Positions 25,875 to 34,111 of a stretch of 64,000 bases of DNA are shown piece after piece. The notes under the pieces were generated by a model, which worked only from the letters and a program-made list of their open reading frames with translations, made no database searches and had not been told where the DNA came from. The position numbers and the translations under genes were made by a program. Origin of the DNA: G038396625 sp038396625. GTDB taxonomy: Bacteria > Bacillota > Clostridia > Peptostreptococcales > Thermotaleaceae. The stretch spans positions 1,984,001 through 2,048,000 of the forward strand of contig CP121688.1 in assembly GCA_038396625.1 (NCBI GenBank), in the 5' to 3' direction. How positions within the stretch are numbered: position 1 is the stretch's first letter; the number at the start of each line of letters is the position of its first letter.

Positions 25875-25923
25875 ATCATCAAATGAAGGTTGTCTCTAGA
25901 TATTTGACCTCCGTTTGATGATT
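25874..25923. terminator. Hairpin between mnmM and the convergent unknown gene
   Basis: AATCATCAAA (25874-25883) pairs with TTTGATGATT (25914-25923) over an imperfect inner stem. It lies between converging genes and could terminate both, but no long T-run follows. Confidence 0.5.
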
Positions 25924-25960
25924 ATGCTTAAAACCAAAAGTTGAGGTGTATTTCAAAATT

Positions 25961-26599
25961 TTAACAATCCGTATGAAGAAAAATTGTATTTGGTTTATTG
26001 CTATAATATTTAATGATCTTCACATGGCTGTTGCTTTCGATTTTTTGCCAACACTTTAAACATTTATACTTAGAATTCTTTAGGTAGATAGTACCTACTT
26101 CTGGATTCATGTAGCCATATTTCTTCCAGCTCTTCCAACCGGTTTTACAAAGAGAAGCCCTATTAGAATAATCAGCATATACCCATCGTAAAAGTCTGTG
26201 AAAATGGAATGGATATTTTGTATAAGTTAAAAAATCGATTGGTAGCCCTAAGCTTACTGCATATTCTTCAAAGGTATTTTCGATTTTTGATTGAAGTGGT
26301 TCTCCAATTGTGGTACTTACAACATTATACTTTTTTTCTTTTAATAAAGGACGAAGCTTGTCAAACATATAGCCTCTACATACTTGAATTTTTTCATTTT
26401 GTGATACTTGTAGCTTTAAAAGAAGATCTGTTGTAATATGGATTACTTTATCTAAATATAATTTTTTTTCAAAATTATCTCCACGGTAAAATTCTAATGG
26501 AATAATATCATAAAAAAATTCTCCTGTTTCTTTTCGCATAGCACCAATGCAAGTTCCACCAATTAAACTACCACTGCCTGAATCGTCAATTTGAATCAA
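25961..26599 (-). CDS. Conserved clostridial protein of unknown function
   Basis: 212 residues on the minus strand between two plus-strand operons. The N-terminus reads MIQIDDSGSGSLIGGTCIGA, an aspartate/glycine-rich strand-turn that recalls RNase H-like or ribonucleotide-handling folds, but no complete active site is evident. The C-terminal third is basic and aromatic and carries a CxxC (KCLKCWQK) and a terminal HTDC. An AGGAGTGATG ribosome site precedes the ATG. I have seen similar hypothetical proteins in clostridia and halanaerobes but cannot name a function. Confidence 0.75.
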   Translation of the reverse strand: MIQIDDSGSGSLIGGTCIGAMRKETGEFFYDIIPLEFYRGDNFEKKLYLDKVIHITTDLLLKLQVSQNEKIQVCRGYMFDKLRPLLKEKKYNVVSTTIGEPLQSKIENTFEEYAVSLGLPIDFLTYTKYPFHFHRLLRWVYADYSNRASLCKTGWKSWKKYGYMNPEVGTIYLKNSKYKCLKCWQKIESNSHVKIIKYYSNKPNTIFLHTDC

Positions 26600-26723
26600 C
26601 TACATCACTCCTAGTACAGCATTTTGGAAATTAAGTAATATTAGTATTTGTTTTATGACAAATTACTATTAAATAAATTTTTTGTTGATGATGTTTATAT
26701 TTTTTATGGAGGAGGAAATAAAT

Positions 26724-27488
26724 TTGAACATACTTATAACGAATGACGATGGGATTTATGCAGAAGGGATATATAAACTAGCATGTTCTCTTGAAAATAT
26801 AGGTGATGTTTTTGTAGTAGCACCAAATAGACAGAGAAGTGCTACAGGGCATGCAATTACCATGCATGAGCCAATTAGAGCAGAGAAGATAAAATTTTTT
26901 GATAAAAACTTTAATGCTTGGTCTATTAGTGGAACACCTGCTGATTGTGTAAAACTTGGAACACAGGCTTTAATGAAAGTAAAACCAGACGTTGTTTTTT
27001 CAGGCATTAATAATGGTCCAAATTTAGGGACAGATGTACTTTATTCAGGAACTGTTTCAGCGGCTATGGAAGGCGTTATTTTAGGATACCCTGCGGTTGC
27101 AGTGTCTTTAGCAGCTTTTAAAGACTTAAATTACGATTATGCTTCTGAATTTTGTTGTATGCTAGCTCAAAAAATTGCTCAAAATCCATTACCTCCGGAT
27201 ACATTGCTAAATGTAAATATACCAAATTGCAAAAAACAGGATATAAAAGGAGTGAAAGCCACAATCTTAGGTGTGAGAAAATACAAAAATTCTTTTGTTG
27301 AAAGAATTGATCCGAGGGGACAGGCGTATTATTGGCTAGGAGGAGAAATCCTTGATGAAAAAAAAGATGAAGAAACAGATATTTATAGCATACAAAATAA
27401 ATATGTATCTATTACCCCTATACATTTTGATTTAACAAAGTTTGACATTATTCAAGAAATAGAAAAATGGTCAATGCACATTCTTTAA
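26724..27488 (+). CDS. surE: 5'/3'-nucleotidase SurE
   Basis: SurE dephosphorylates nucleoside monophosphates under stress. The metal site is ILITNDDGIYAEG at the N-terminus, then APNRQRSATGHAIT and SGINNGPNLGTDVLYSGTVSAA (quoted in part). 254 residues matches the family. The start is TTG 26724 with GGAGGAGG ten bases upstream; the upstream extension of the frame is not expected in SurE. A terminator overlaps the stop. Confidence 0.95.
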   Translation: MNILITNDDGIYAEGIYKLACSLENIGDVFVVAPNRQRSATGHAITMHEPIRAEKIKFFDKNFNAWSISGTPADCVKLGTQALMKVKPDVVFSGINNGPNLGTDVLYSGTVSAAMEGVILGYPAVAVSLAAFKDLNYDYASEFCCMLAQKIAQNPLPPDTLLNVNIPNCKKQDIKGVKATILGVRKYKNSFVERIDPRGQAYYWLGGEILDEKKDEETDIYSIQNKYVSITPIHFDLTKFDIIQEIEKWSMHIL

Positions 27489-27510
27489 AGACGCGTAAAG
27501 CGTCTTTTTG
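27487..27510 (+). terminator. Terminator after surE
   Basis: AAAGACGC pairs with GCGTCTTT around GTAAA and runs into T's. Confidence 0.85.
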
Positions 27511-27628
27511 CATGAAAAGGAATAAATGTATACAAGCATAATTGTAAGCTTGCATAGATAAATTCTTGTATGTAATTTGAAGGAATTATTGCATCTTTAA
27601 ATTTATATCAAAAAAAATGAAATAAAAA

Positions 27629-27657
27629 TTGCATTTTTTTCTTTTTTTTGATATGAT
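27629..27657 (+). promoter_or_regulatory. Promoter of the korDABC operon
   Basis: TTGCAT at 27629-27634, a 17-base T-rich spacer and TATGAT at 27652-27657. The start codon of the first gene is 43 bases downstream. Confidence 0.65.
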
Positions 27658-27699
27658 GTATTTAAAGGAAAACATTATCTTTGGAATGGAGTGAATAAA

Positions 27700-27918
27700 A
27701 TGGTAAGCCCAAATGATAACAAAATAGTAAAAATAAAAAAAAGCTGGTGTAAAGGATGTGGAATTTGTGTGGAATTCTGTCCTAAAAATGTATTGGCTTT
27801 AAAAGATGATAAAATTGAAATTGTAGATATTGATAAATGCATCAAATGTGGATTATGTGAATTAAGATGTCCTGACTTTGCAATTTATCTAGGAGGTATA
27901 AATGATGAAGAAAAATAA
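27700..27918 (+). CDS. korD: 2-oxoacid:ferredoxin oxidoreductase, ferredoxin-like delta subunit
   Basis: 72 residues with two 4Fe-4S motifs, CKGCGICVEFCP and CIKCGLCELRCP. It carries electrons between the thiamine catalytic site of the complex and external ferredoxin. ATG 27700 follows GGAGTG at a proper distance; GTG 27691 is too close to it. The end overlaps korA by 17 bases. Confidence 0.9.
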   Translation: MVSPNDNKIVKIKKSWCKGCGICVEFCPKNVLALKDDKIEIVDIDKCIKCGLCELRCPDFAIYLGGINDEEK

Positions 27919-29044
27919 TGTAAAATTAATGCAAGGTAATGAAGCTTGCGTTGAGGGTGCAATTGCTGCAGGAATGCGATTCTATGGAGGATATCCAATC
28001 ACTCCGTCAACTGAAATTGCAGAAGGATCTGCTCAAAAACTGCCAAGAGTAGGCGGAAAATTTATTCAGATGGAAGATGAAATTGGTGGAATTGCGGCTA
28101 CAATAGGAGCTGCACTTACTGGAGTTAAAGCTATGACTGCAACAAGTGGCCCAGGATTTTCATTAAAACAAGAGAATATTGGATATGCAGCTATGGCTGA
28201 AATACCATGTGTGATTGTAAATGTACAAAGACATGGTCCAAGTACTGGTCTCCCAACTTCTCCATCACAAGGAGATGTAATGCAAGCAAAATGGGGTACG
28301 CATGGAGATCATCCTGTAATTGCTTTATCACCTTCATCTGTTAGAGAAACATTTGACTTAACGGTTAGATGCTTTAATCTTGCTGAAAAATATAGAACAC
28401 CTGTAATATTATTATTAGATGAAATCGTTGGGCATATGAGAGAAAAAATTGAGATTCCTGATGCTAGTGAGATTGAAGTAGTGGATCGCTTGAAGCCATC
28501 AAAAGATGAGAAAAATTACTTGGCCTATAAAACTGAAGAAGGTCAATTTGTTCCACCAATGGCGCCATTTGGTGAAGGATTTAAATATCACGTAACAGGT
28601 CTAGTTCATGATGAATTTGGATTCCCAACAAATAATACAGGCGTAGCAAACCAACTTGTGACGCGATTAATGAAAAAAGTAGAAGACAACATTGATGATA
28701 TTATTACTTATGAAGAATTTTATACAGAAGATGCGGATGTTATCGTATTAGCGTATGGTGGCACGGCTAGATCTGCAAAAAGTGCAGTGAAACAAGCCAG
28801 AGAAAAAGGCTTGAAGGTAGGAATGTTTAGACCTATTACAATTTGGCCATTCCCTGAGGAAAAGATAAAAGAAATTGCTGAAAAGACTAAAGCTATTGTC
28901 GTTGCTGAATTAAATTATGGCCAATTAGTTTTAGAAGTTGAGAGAGTAGTAAAGAATGCATCAGAGATCTTCCATGTTGGAAAAATTGATGGTGAAGTTA
29001 TTACTCCTGGAGAGATTTTATCTAAAGTTGAGGAGGTAATATAA
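27902..29044 (+). CDS. korA: 2-oxoacid:ferredoxin oxidoreductase, alpha subunit
   Basis: A 380-residue pyrimidine-binding subunit of the pyruvate/2-oxoglutarate/2-oxoisovalerate oxidoreductase family. Landmarks are GNEACVEGAIAAGMRFYGGYPITPSTEIAE (start of domain I, quoted as two shorter parts: GNEACVEGA, YPITPSTE), TATSGPGFSLKQEN, and the EELNYGQLVLEVERV-like end of domain II. Substrate (2-oxoglutarate or branched-chain oxoacid) cannot be decided by eye. It oxidatively decarboxylates a 2-oxoacid to an acyl-CoA and reduces ferredoxin. Confidence 0.92.
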   Translation: MMKKNNVKLMQGNEACVEGAIAAGMRFYGGYPITPSTEIAEGSAQKLPRVGGKFIQMEDEIGGIAATIGAALTGVKAMTATSGPGFSLKQENIGYAAMAEIPCVIVNVQRHGPSTGLPTSPSQGDVMQAKWGTHGDHPVIALSPSSVRETFDLTVRCFNLAEKYRTPVILLLDEIVGHMREKIEIPDASEIEVVDRLKPSKDEKNYLAYKTEEGQFVPPMAPFGEGFKYHVTGLVHDEFGFPTNNTGVANQLVTRLMKKVEDNIDDIITYEEFYTEDADVIVLAYGGTARSAKSAVKQAREKGLKVGMFRPITIWPFPEEKIKEIAEKTKAIVVAELNYGQLVLEVERVVKNASEIFHVGKIDGEVITPGEILSKVEEVI

Positions 29045-29045
29045 A

Positions 29046-29867
29046 GTGACTAGTGAATTAGTTCAAAAATATTATAGAGCCGATAAATTACCACATATTT
29101 GGTGTCCAGGATGTGGCCATGGTATATTAATGCGTTCAATTACAAAAGCAATAGATAATTTAGGATTAGACAAGGATAAGGTATGTATTGTATCAGGAAT
29201 CGGTTGTTCTTCAAGAGCGCCAGGATATATGGATTTTAATACGCTTCATACTACGCATGGAAGAGCGTTGGCTTTTGCTACAGGCGTCAAAATGGCTAAT
29301 CCTGAGCTTGAAGTGATTGTTATCACAGGAGATGGGGATGCAGCTGCCATAGGTGGGAACCACTTGATTCATGCAGCAAGAAGAAATATTAATATTACCA
29401 CTATCGTATTTAATAATAATATTTATGGTATGACAGGTGGACAGTATTCTCCAACAACACCTACTGGGGAATTAGGTACTACGGCTCCTTATGGCAATGT
29501 TGATAAAGCTTTTGATATTCCTGCACTAGTAGCTGCGGCTGGAGCAACCTATGTTGCTAGAGGTACAGCATATCATGCAAATCAAATGATTAAACTTATT
29601 GAAAATGGTATTCAAAACAAAGGATTTTCGTTAATAGAAGGTATTAGCATTTGTCCAACTTATTATGGAAGAAAAAATAAAAAAGGTTCAGCTGTTGATA
29701 TTATGAAGTGGCAAAAAGATCATGCAATAGATATTAAAGTTGCACAAAAACTTTCTCCAGAGCAAGTAGAAGGAAAATTCTTAATTGGCGAATTTAAGAA
29801 TACACAAGAGCCTGAATATACTGAAGAGTATCAAAAAATCATTGATAGATTCGCAAAGGAGAGATAG
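29046..29867 (+). CDS. korB: 2-oxoacid:ferredoxin oxidoreductase, beta (thiamine diphosphate) subunit
   Basis: 273 residues. IWCPGCGHGILM near residue 20 and the thiamine diphosphate motif GDGDAAAIGGNHLIHAARRN ending in FNNNIYGMTGGQ are present; CPGCGHG and SGIGCSSRAPGY provide the conserved cysteines. It starts with GTG one base after the korA stop, and korC begins one base after its own stop, so the subunits are translationally linked. Confidence 0.93.
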   Translation: MTSELVQKYYRADKLPHIWCPGCGHGILMRSITKAIDNLGLDKDKVCIVSGIGCSSRAPGYMDFNTLHTTHGRALAFATGVKMANPELEVIVITGDGDAAAIGGNHLIHAARRNINITTIVFNNNIYGMTGGQYSPTTPTGELGTTAPYGNVDKAFDIPALVAAAGATYVARGTAYHANQMIKLIENGIQNKGFSLIEGISICPTYYGRKNKKGSAVDIMKWQKDHAIDIKVAQKLSPEQVEGKFLIGEFKNTQEPEYTEEYQKIIDRFAKER

Positions 29868-29868
29868 T

Positions 29869-30408
29869 ATGTCAAAGCAAATTGAATTAAGATTAACTGG
29901 TTCGGGTGGACAGGGACTTATTTTAGGTGGTATAATTTTAGCAGAAGCGGCTATTTTAGAGGGAAAAAATGCAGTACAATCTCAATCTTACGGACCAGAG
30001 GCCCGTGGAGGCGCTAGTAAAGCAGAAGTAATTATAAGCAACGAAGAAATTGATTTTCCAAAGGTTCAAAAAGTAGATTTGCTATTAGTATTAACACAAG
30101 TTGCTTGTGACAAATATGCAGGAGACGTAGATGAAGATGGTATTTTATTAGTAGATTCTACTGTTATAATACCTGAAAATGTAAAAGCAAAAAAAGTTAT
30201 TCAAGTACCAATTTTAGCCACAGCTCATGATGTGATTGGAAAGCCTATGGTTGCGAATATCATTGCTCTTGGAGCGATTAATCAATTATTGAATATAGCA
30301 ACGAAAGAATCGTTAGAAACAGCAGTTCTTAACCGTGTTCCAAAAGGAACAGAAGAATTAAATCGCTCTGCATTAACCGAAGGCTACAAGCTAATAGATA
30401 ACAAATAA
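29869..30408 (+). CDS. korC: 2-oxoacid:ferredoxin oxidoreductase, gamma subunit
   Basis: 179 residues; the family pattern LTGSGGQGLILGGIILAEAA and QSYGPEARGGASKAEVI are evident. The start at ATG 29869 is preceded by AAGGAGAG; an earlier in-frame codon inside korB is not used. It completes a four-subunit enzyme in the order delta-alpha-beta-gamma. Confidence 0.93.
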   Translation: MSKQIELRLTGSGGQGLILGGIILAEAAILEGKNAVQSQSYGPEARGGASKAEVIISNEEIDFPKVQKVDLLLVLTQVACDKYAGDVDEDGILLVDSTVIIPENVKAKKVIQVPILATAHDVIGKPMVANIIALGAINQLLNIATKESLETAVLNRVPKGTEELNRSALTEGYKLIDNK

Positions 30409-30437
30409 TCAAGTATATTTTAGAAAGGGCCATTGGG

Positions 30438-31307
30438 ATGAGAGAAGATAATAAGGATTTAATAAAAGTTATTCAAAGAAGTTTTTCCAGATTGAGCAAA
30501 GGACAAAAACTGATTGCGGAATTTATTATAAACAATTATGATAAAGCTGCTTTTATGACTGCTTCAAAGCTGGGAAGCAAAGTGGGGGTAAGTGAGTCAA
30601 CAGTAGTGAGATTTGCTAATGCATTGGGCTATGATGGTTATCCTAAGTTACAACGAGAACTACAAGAATTAATCAAAACAAAATTAACCACTGTACAACG
30701 CTTAGAAATGTCAAAGGATTATACAAATGAAGGAGCTGTTTTAAAAAAGGTATTGAAAGCTGATATGGATAATATAAGAGCTACAATTGATGAAATAGAT
30801 ACGGATGTTTTTCAAAGTGTAGTGAACCATATTTTTCAAGCAAAACGAATATATATTATCGGCTTGCGAAGTTCCAGTACATTAGCTGAATATCTAGGAT
30901 TTTATTTGAATTTAATATTGGATAATATTAAAGTAGTTACCTCAGGAGTCAGTGACGTATTTGAGCAAATGTTAAGAGTGGGTAAAGATGATTTAGTGAT
31001 TGGTATTGGTTTTCCTAGGTATTCTACGAATACGTTGAATGCTTTAACGTATACGAAGGAACAAGGAGCCTTGGTAGTAGGAATTACTGATAGTCAAGTA
31101 TCGCCCATTGCAGCTATTTCTGATTATACTTTGACTGCTAGAAGTAATATGGCTTCTTTTGTAGATTCCTTAGTGGCACCTTTAAGTTTAATTAATGCAT
31201 TAGTAGTAGCGGTAGGAATGAGAGAAAAATCTGAAATAACGAGCACATTTGATAAATTAGAAAAGATATGGGAAAAACACCATGTTTATAGCAACAAAAA
31301 CAAATAA
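30438..31307 (+). CDS. MurR/RpiR family transcriptional regulator
   Basis: 289 residues: an N-terminal RpiR helix-turn-helix (ASKLGSKVGVSESTVVRFANALGYDGYPKLQ in shortened form ASKLGSKVGVSESTVVRFA) and a C-terminal SIS domain (IYIIGLRSSSTLAEYLGFYL, GIGFPRYSTNTLN) that would bind a phosphosugar. It follows korC by 29 bases and ends in a very strong terminator, so it is probably in the kor transcript. Whether it controls kor is an open question; its ligand is unknown. Confidence 0.88.
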   Translation: MREDNKDLIKVIQRSFSRLSKGQKLIAEFIINNYDKAAFMTASKLGSKVGVSESTVVRFANALGYDGYPKLQRELQELIKTKLTTVQRLEMSKDYTNEGAVLKKVLKADMDNIRATIDEIDTDVFQSVVNHIFQAKRIYIIGLRSSSTLAEYLGFYLNLILDNIKVVTSGVSDVFEQMLRVGKDDLVIGIGFPRYSTNTLNALTYTKEQGALVVGITDSQVSPIAAISDYTLTARSNMASFVDSLVAPLSLINALVVAVGMREKSEITSTFDKLEKIWEKHHVYSNKNK

Positions 31308-31340
31308 AAACTACGAGTTTCGTAGTTTTTATTTGTTTTT
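31296..31340. terminator. Long perfect hairpin terminator overlapping the RpiR stop
   Basis: A 21-bp perfect stem (31296-31316 with 31320-31340) with a GTT loop. The A-rich left and T-rich right arms allow termination in both directions. The last codons and stop of the regulator lie in the left arm. Confidence 0.9.
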
Positions 31341-31483
31341 GGCATCAAAATATATGTTTTTTCGAGCTCATATTCTTCATGTTTTATATGCACTTAAAAT
31401 GGTAAAAATATTAGAAAGATATATGGAGATATCCCATTTAATGATATAATAGATGTGATATTTTGAAGGGGGAAACGGTATTT

Positions 31484-32098
31484 ATGACGAAGTTATTTTT
31501 AATAAGGCATGGAGAAACACAATGGAATCTTGAATCTAGAGCTCAAGGGTCTCAAAATATTCAATTAAGTGAAAAAGGTATTCAACAGGCAAAACTTCTT
31601 GCAGATAGGATAAAAGATTACAAAATAGATTGTATTTATACAAGTAATTTAGATCGAGCTTCTCAGACTGCAAAGTTGCTAGGAAATAATTTGAATGTAG
31701 ATGTTATCACAATGAATGAGTTAAGAGAAATGTCATTTGGTAAATGGGAAGGATTAACCAATGCCCAGATCCAAGAAAACTATAAAGAGAACTATGTTGT
31801 TTGGCGAAGCAAGCCTCATGAAGCTACTATACCAGATGGTGAAAATCTAATAGACGTACAAAAAAGAGCTTTGGAAGCCATTGGTAAGATTCTCGACAGT
31901 AATAAGAATAAAAATATTGTCATTGTTTCTCATGGAGTAACGATAAAATCTATTATTCTTGGAATAATGGACATGGATCTCTCAAACTTTTATAAAATAA
32001 GACAAGACAATACATGTATTAATATCATTGAATATAAGGAATATGGTCCTGTAATGGTAACTTTGAATGATACAGCACATTTAGAGAATATGAAGTAA
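31484..32098 (+). CDS. Histidine phosphatase superfamily protein (GpmB/CobC-like)
   Basis: 204 residues; LFLIRHGETQWN holds the catalytic histidine and arginine, EMSFGKWEGLTNAQI the acid, and IVIVSHGVTIKSI the second histidine. Such enzymes are broad phosphatases or alpha-ribazole phosphatase; cofactor-dependent mutase activity is unlikely. ATG 31484 is preceded by AAGGGGG; a TTG at 31463 is in frame. Confidence 0.88.
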   Translation: MTKLFLIRHGETQWNLESRAQGSQNIQLSEKGIQQAKLLADRIKDYKIDCIYTSNLDRASQTAKLLGNNLNVDVITMNELREMSFGKWEGLTNAQIQENYKENYVVWRSKPHEATIPDGENLIDVQKRALEAIGKILDSNKNKNIVIVSHGVTIKSIILGIMDMDLSNFYKIRQDNTCINIIEYKEYGPVMVTLNDTAHLENMK

Positions 32099-32111
32099 AG
32101 GGTGATTAATT

Positions 32112-33338
32112 TTGGAAACAGTGATCGTTATCGGTGGGGGAGCCAGTGGTATGATGGCAGCAGGTACTGCTGCTTCAAGGGGGAAAAATGTGATTTTATT
32201 GGAAAAGAATGATAAATTAGGCAAAAAAATTTATATAACCGGCAAAGGACGATGTAATATTACAAACCTTTGTGATCCAGAAGAAATACTAAATAATGTT
32301 ACAAGTAATAAACATTTTTTATATAGTGCTTTATATAGTTTTAATAGTGAAGATGTTGTAAAATTAATGAACAAATATGAAACACAAACGAAAGTTGAAA
32401 GAGGAAACAGAGTTTTTCCTGTATCAGATAAATCAAATGATGTGATTAGAGCACTTTCAAAGTATATGAAATCTAATAATGTAAACATCATGCTCAATGC
32501 AGAAGTACAAAATATACTAGTACAAGAAAATAATATCATAGGAGTCAAGCTATCTGATGGAAGGGTTATTGAATGTAATAAAATTATTATTGCTACTGGA
32601 GGATTATCTTACCCTACTACGGGCTCAACAGGAGACGGATATAGAATTGCAAAACACTTGGGACATAAGATCACTCCTCTAAAACCCGCATTAGTGCCAT
32701 TGGAAGTAGAAGAATCATGGGTCAAAGATTTACAAGGACTATCCCTAAAAAATGTTTCCCTAACTGCCAGTTATAAAAATCAAAGTATTCATACTGAATT
32801 TGGAGAAATGATATTTACACATTATGGGATTTCTGGACCTATTGTTTTGACAATGAGCAATTATATTAATACCTATTTGACGAAAGGTAAAATTCATGCT
32901 ACTTTGAATTTGAAACCTGCTTTAAGCCAAGATATATTGGATAAAAGAATTCAGCGAGATTTTGAAAAATATTCTAAAAAACAATTTAAAAATTCATTAA
33001 ACGATTTACTTCCTGCAAAATTAATCCCTGTAATCATTAAGTTATCAGGTATACCAGAAGATAAGTATACAAACCAAATTACAAAAGAGGAAAGAATAAA
33101 GCTTATAAATTTATTAACTAATTTATCAATTACTATTGTGAAGCCGAGACCCATCAAAGAGGCAATTATTACTGCAGGAGGAATTAGCGTAAAAGAAATA
33201 AACCCGTCAACCATGGAATCTAAAAAAATAAATAATTTATATTTTGTTGGCGAAATAATAGATGTTGAAGGTTTGACAGGAGGATATAACTTGCAAATTG
33301 CTTTTTCTACGGGGTATTTAGCAGGAATAAGTGTTTAA
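32112..33338 (+). CDS. NAD(P)/FAD-dependent oxidoreductase, HI0933/YhiN family
   Basis: 408 residues. The FAD site VIVIGGGASGMMAAGTAASRG, the family signature GKKIYITGKGRCNITNLC, ATGGLSYPTTGSTGDGYRIA (quoted in part) and GEIIDVEGLTGGYNLQIAFSTG near the end identify the BaiN/HI0933 group. The reaction is not established. TTG start 14 bases after the phosphatase gene; cmk follows, a common clostridial arrangement. Confidence 0.88.
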   Translation: METVIVIGGGASGMMAAGTAASRGKNVILLEKNDKLGKKIYITGKGRCNITNLCDPEEILNNVTSNKHFLYSALYSFNSEDVVKLMNKYETQTKVERGNRVFPVSDKSNDVIRALSKYMKSNNVNIMLNAEVQNILVQENNIIGVKLSDGRVIECNKIIIATGGLSYPTTGSTGDGYRIAKHLGHKITPLKPALVPLEVEESWVKDLQGLSLKNVSLTASYKNQSIHTEFGEMIFTHYGISGPIVLTMSNYINTYLTKGKIHATLNLKPALSQDILDKRIQRDFEKYSKKQFKNSLNDLLPAKLIPVIIKLSGIPEDKYTNQITKEERIKLINLLTNLSITIVKPRPIKEAIITAGGISVKEINPSTMESKKINNLYFVGEIIDVEGLTGGYNLQIAFSTGYLAGISV

Positions 33339-33373
33339 AAAATTTATATAGATTGCGAGAAAGGAAAAATGCT

Positions 33374-34021
33374 ATGACACATATTAGCGTTGCTTTAGAT
33401 GGTCCTGCAGGAGCAGGAAAAAGTACAATAGCAAAAATCATTGCAGAAAAAAAGAACTTAACCTATATTGATACTGGAGCCATGTATCGAGCGATTACTT
33501 TGAAAATATTAGATTTAGGAATAAATATTCAGGATACAAAGGAGATTGAATACATTTTATCACATAGTAAAATTGATATAGATGAAAAAAATATTTTCCT
33601 AGATGGACAACAGATAAATGATGCTATAAGAAAACCTGAAATCAGCAATTTTGTTTCTCATGTGGCAAAGATACCCGCTGTTAGAATAAAAATGGTGGAA
33701 CTTCAACGAAAAATTGCTTCAAACAAAAACGTAATTATGGATGGAAGAGATATCGGAACATATGTACTGCCTCAAGCTACATATAAATTCTATTTAACAG
33801 CATCTATAGAAGAAAGAGCTAAAAGGAGATTTGATGAATTTGTTTCTAAAGGTTTTTCTGTAACGTTCCAAGAAGTAAGAAAAGAAATTATTAATAGAGA
33901 TAAAACGGATATGGAAAGAGAATTTGCACCCCTAAGGAAATCAAAAGATGCTATTATAATTGATACTACTGGAAAATCTATAAACGAAGTGATCCAAGAA
34001 ATATTGTCTTACCTTAAATAG
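33374..34021 (+). CDS. cmk: Cytidylate kinase
   Basis: Phosphorylates CMP and dCMP with ATP. P-loop DGPAGAGKSTIAK near residue 10, YIDTGAMYRAIT for substrate, MDGRDIGTYVLP and the lid region ERAKRRFDEF are all present. 215 residues from ATG 33374 with AAAGGA upstream; the frame also opens earlier. It lies before ispH-rpsA as in many Clostridia. Confidence 0.95.
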   Translation: MTHISVALDGPAGAGKSTIAKIIAEKKNLTYIDTGAMYRAITLKILDLGINIQDTKEIEYILSHSKIDIDEKNIFLDGQQINDAIRKPEISNFVSHVAKIPAVRIKMVELQRKIASNKNVIMDGRDIGTYVLPQATYKFYLTASIEERAKRRFDEFVSKGFSVTFQEVRKEIINRDKTDMEREFAPLRKSKDAIIIDTTGKSINEVIQEILSYLK

Positions 34022-34111
34022 TCTTTTTGTGATATTTTTGTTCAATAAAGAAGGATTTTTGTAATAATATGTAGAAATTAAATAAAAGTAAAATGAGGAG
34101 GGATAATAATA

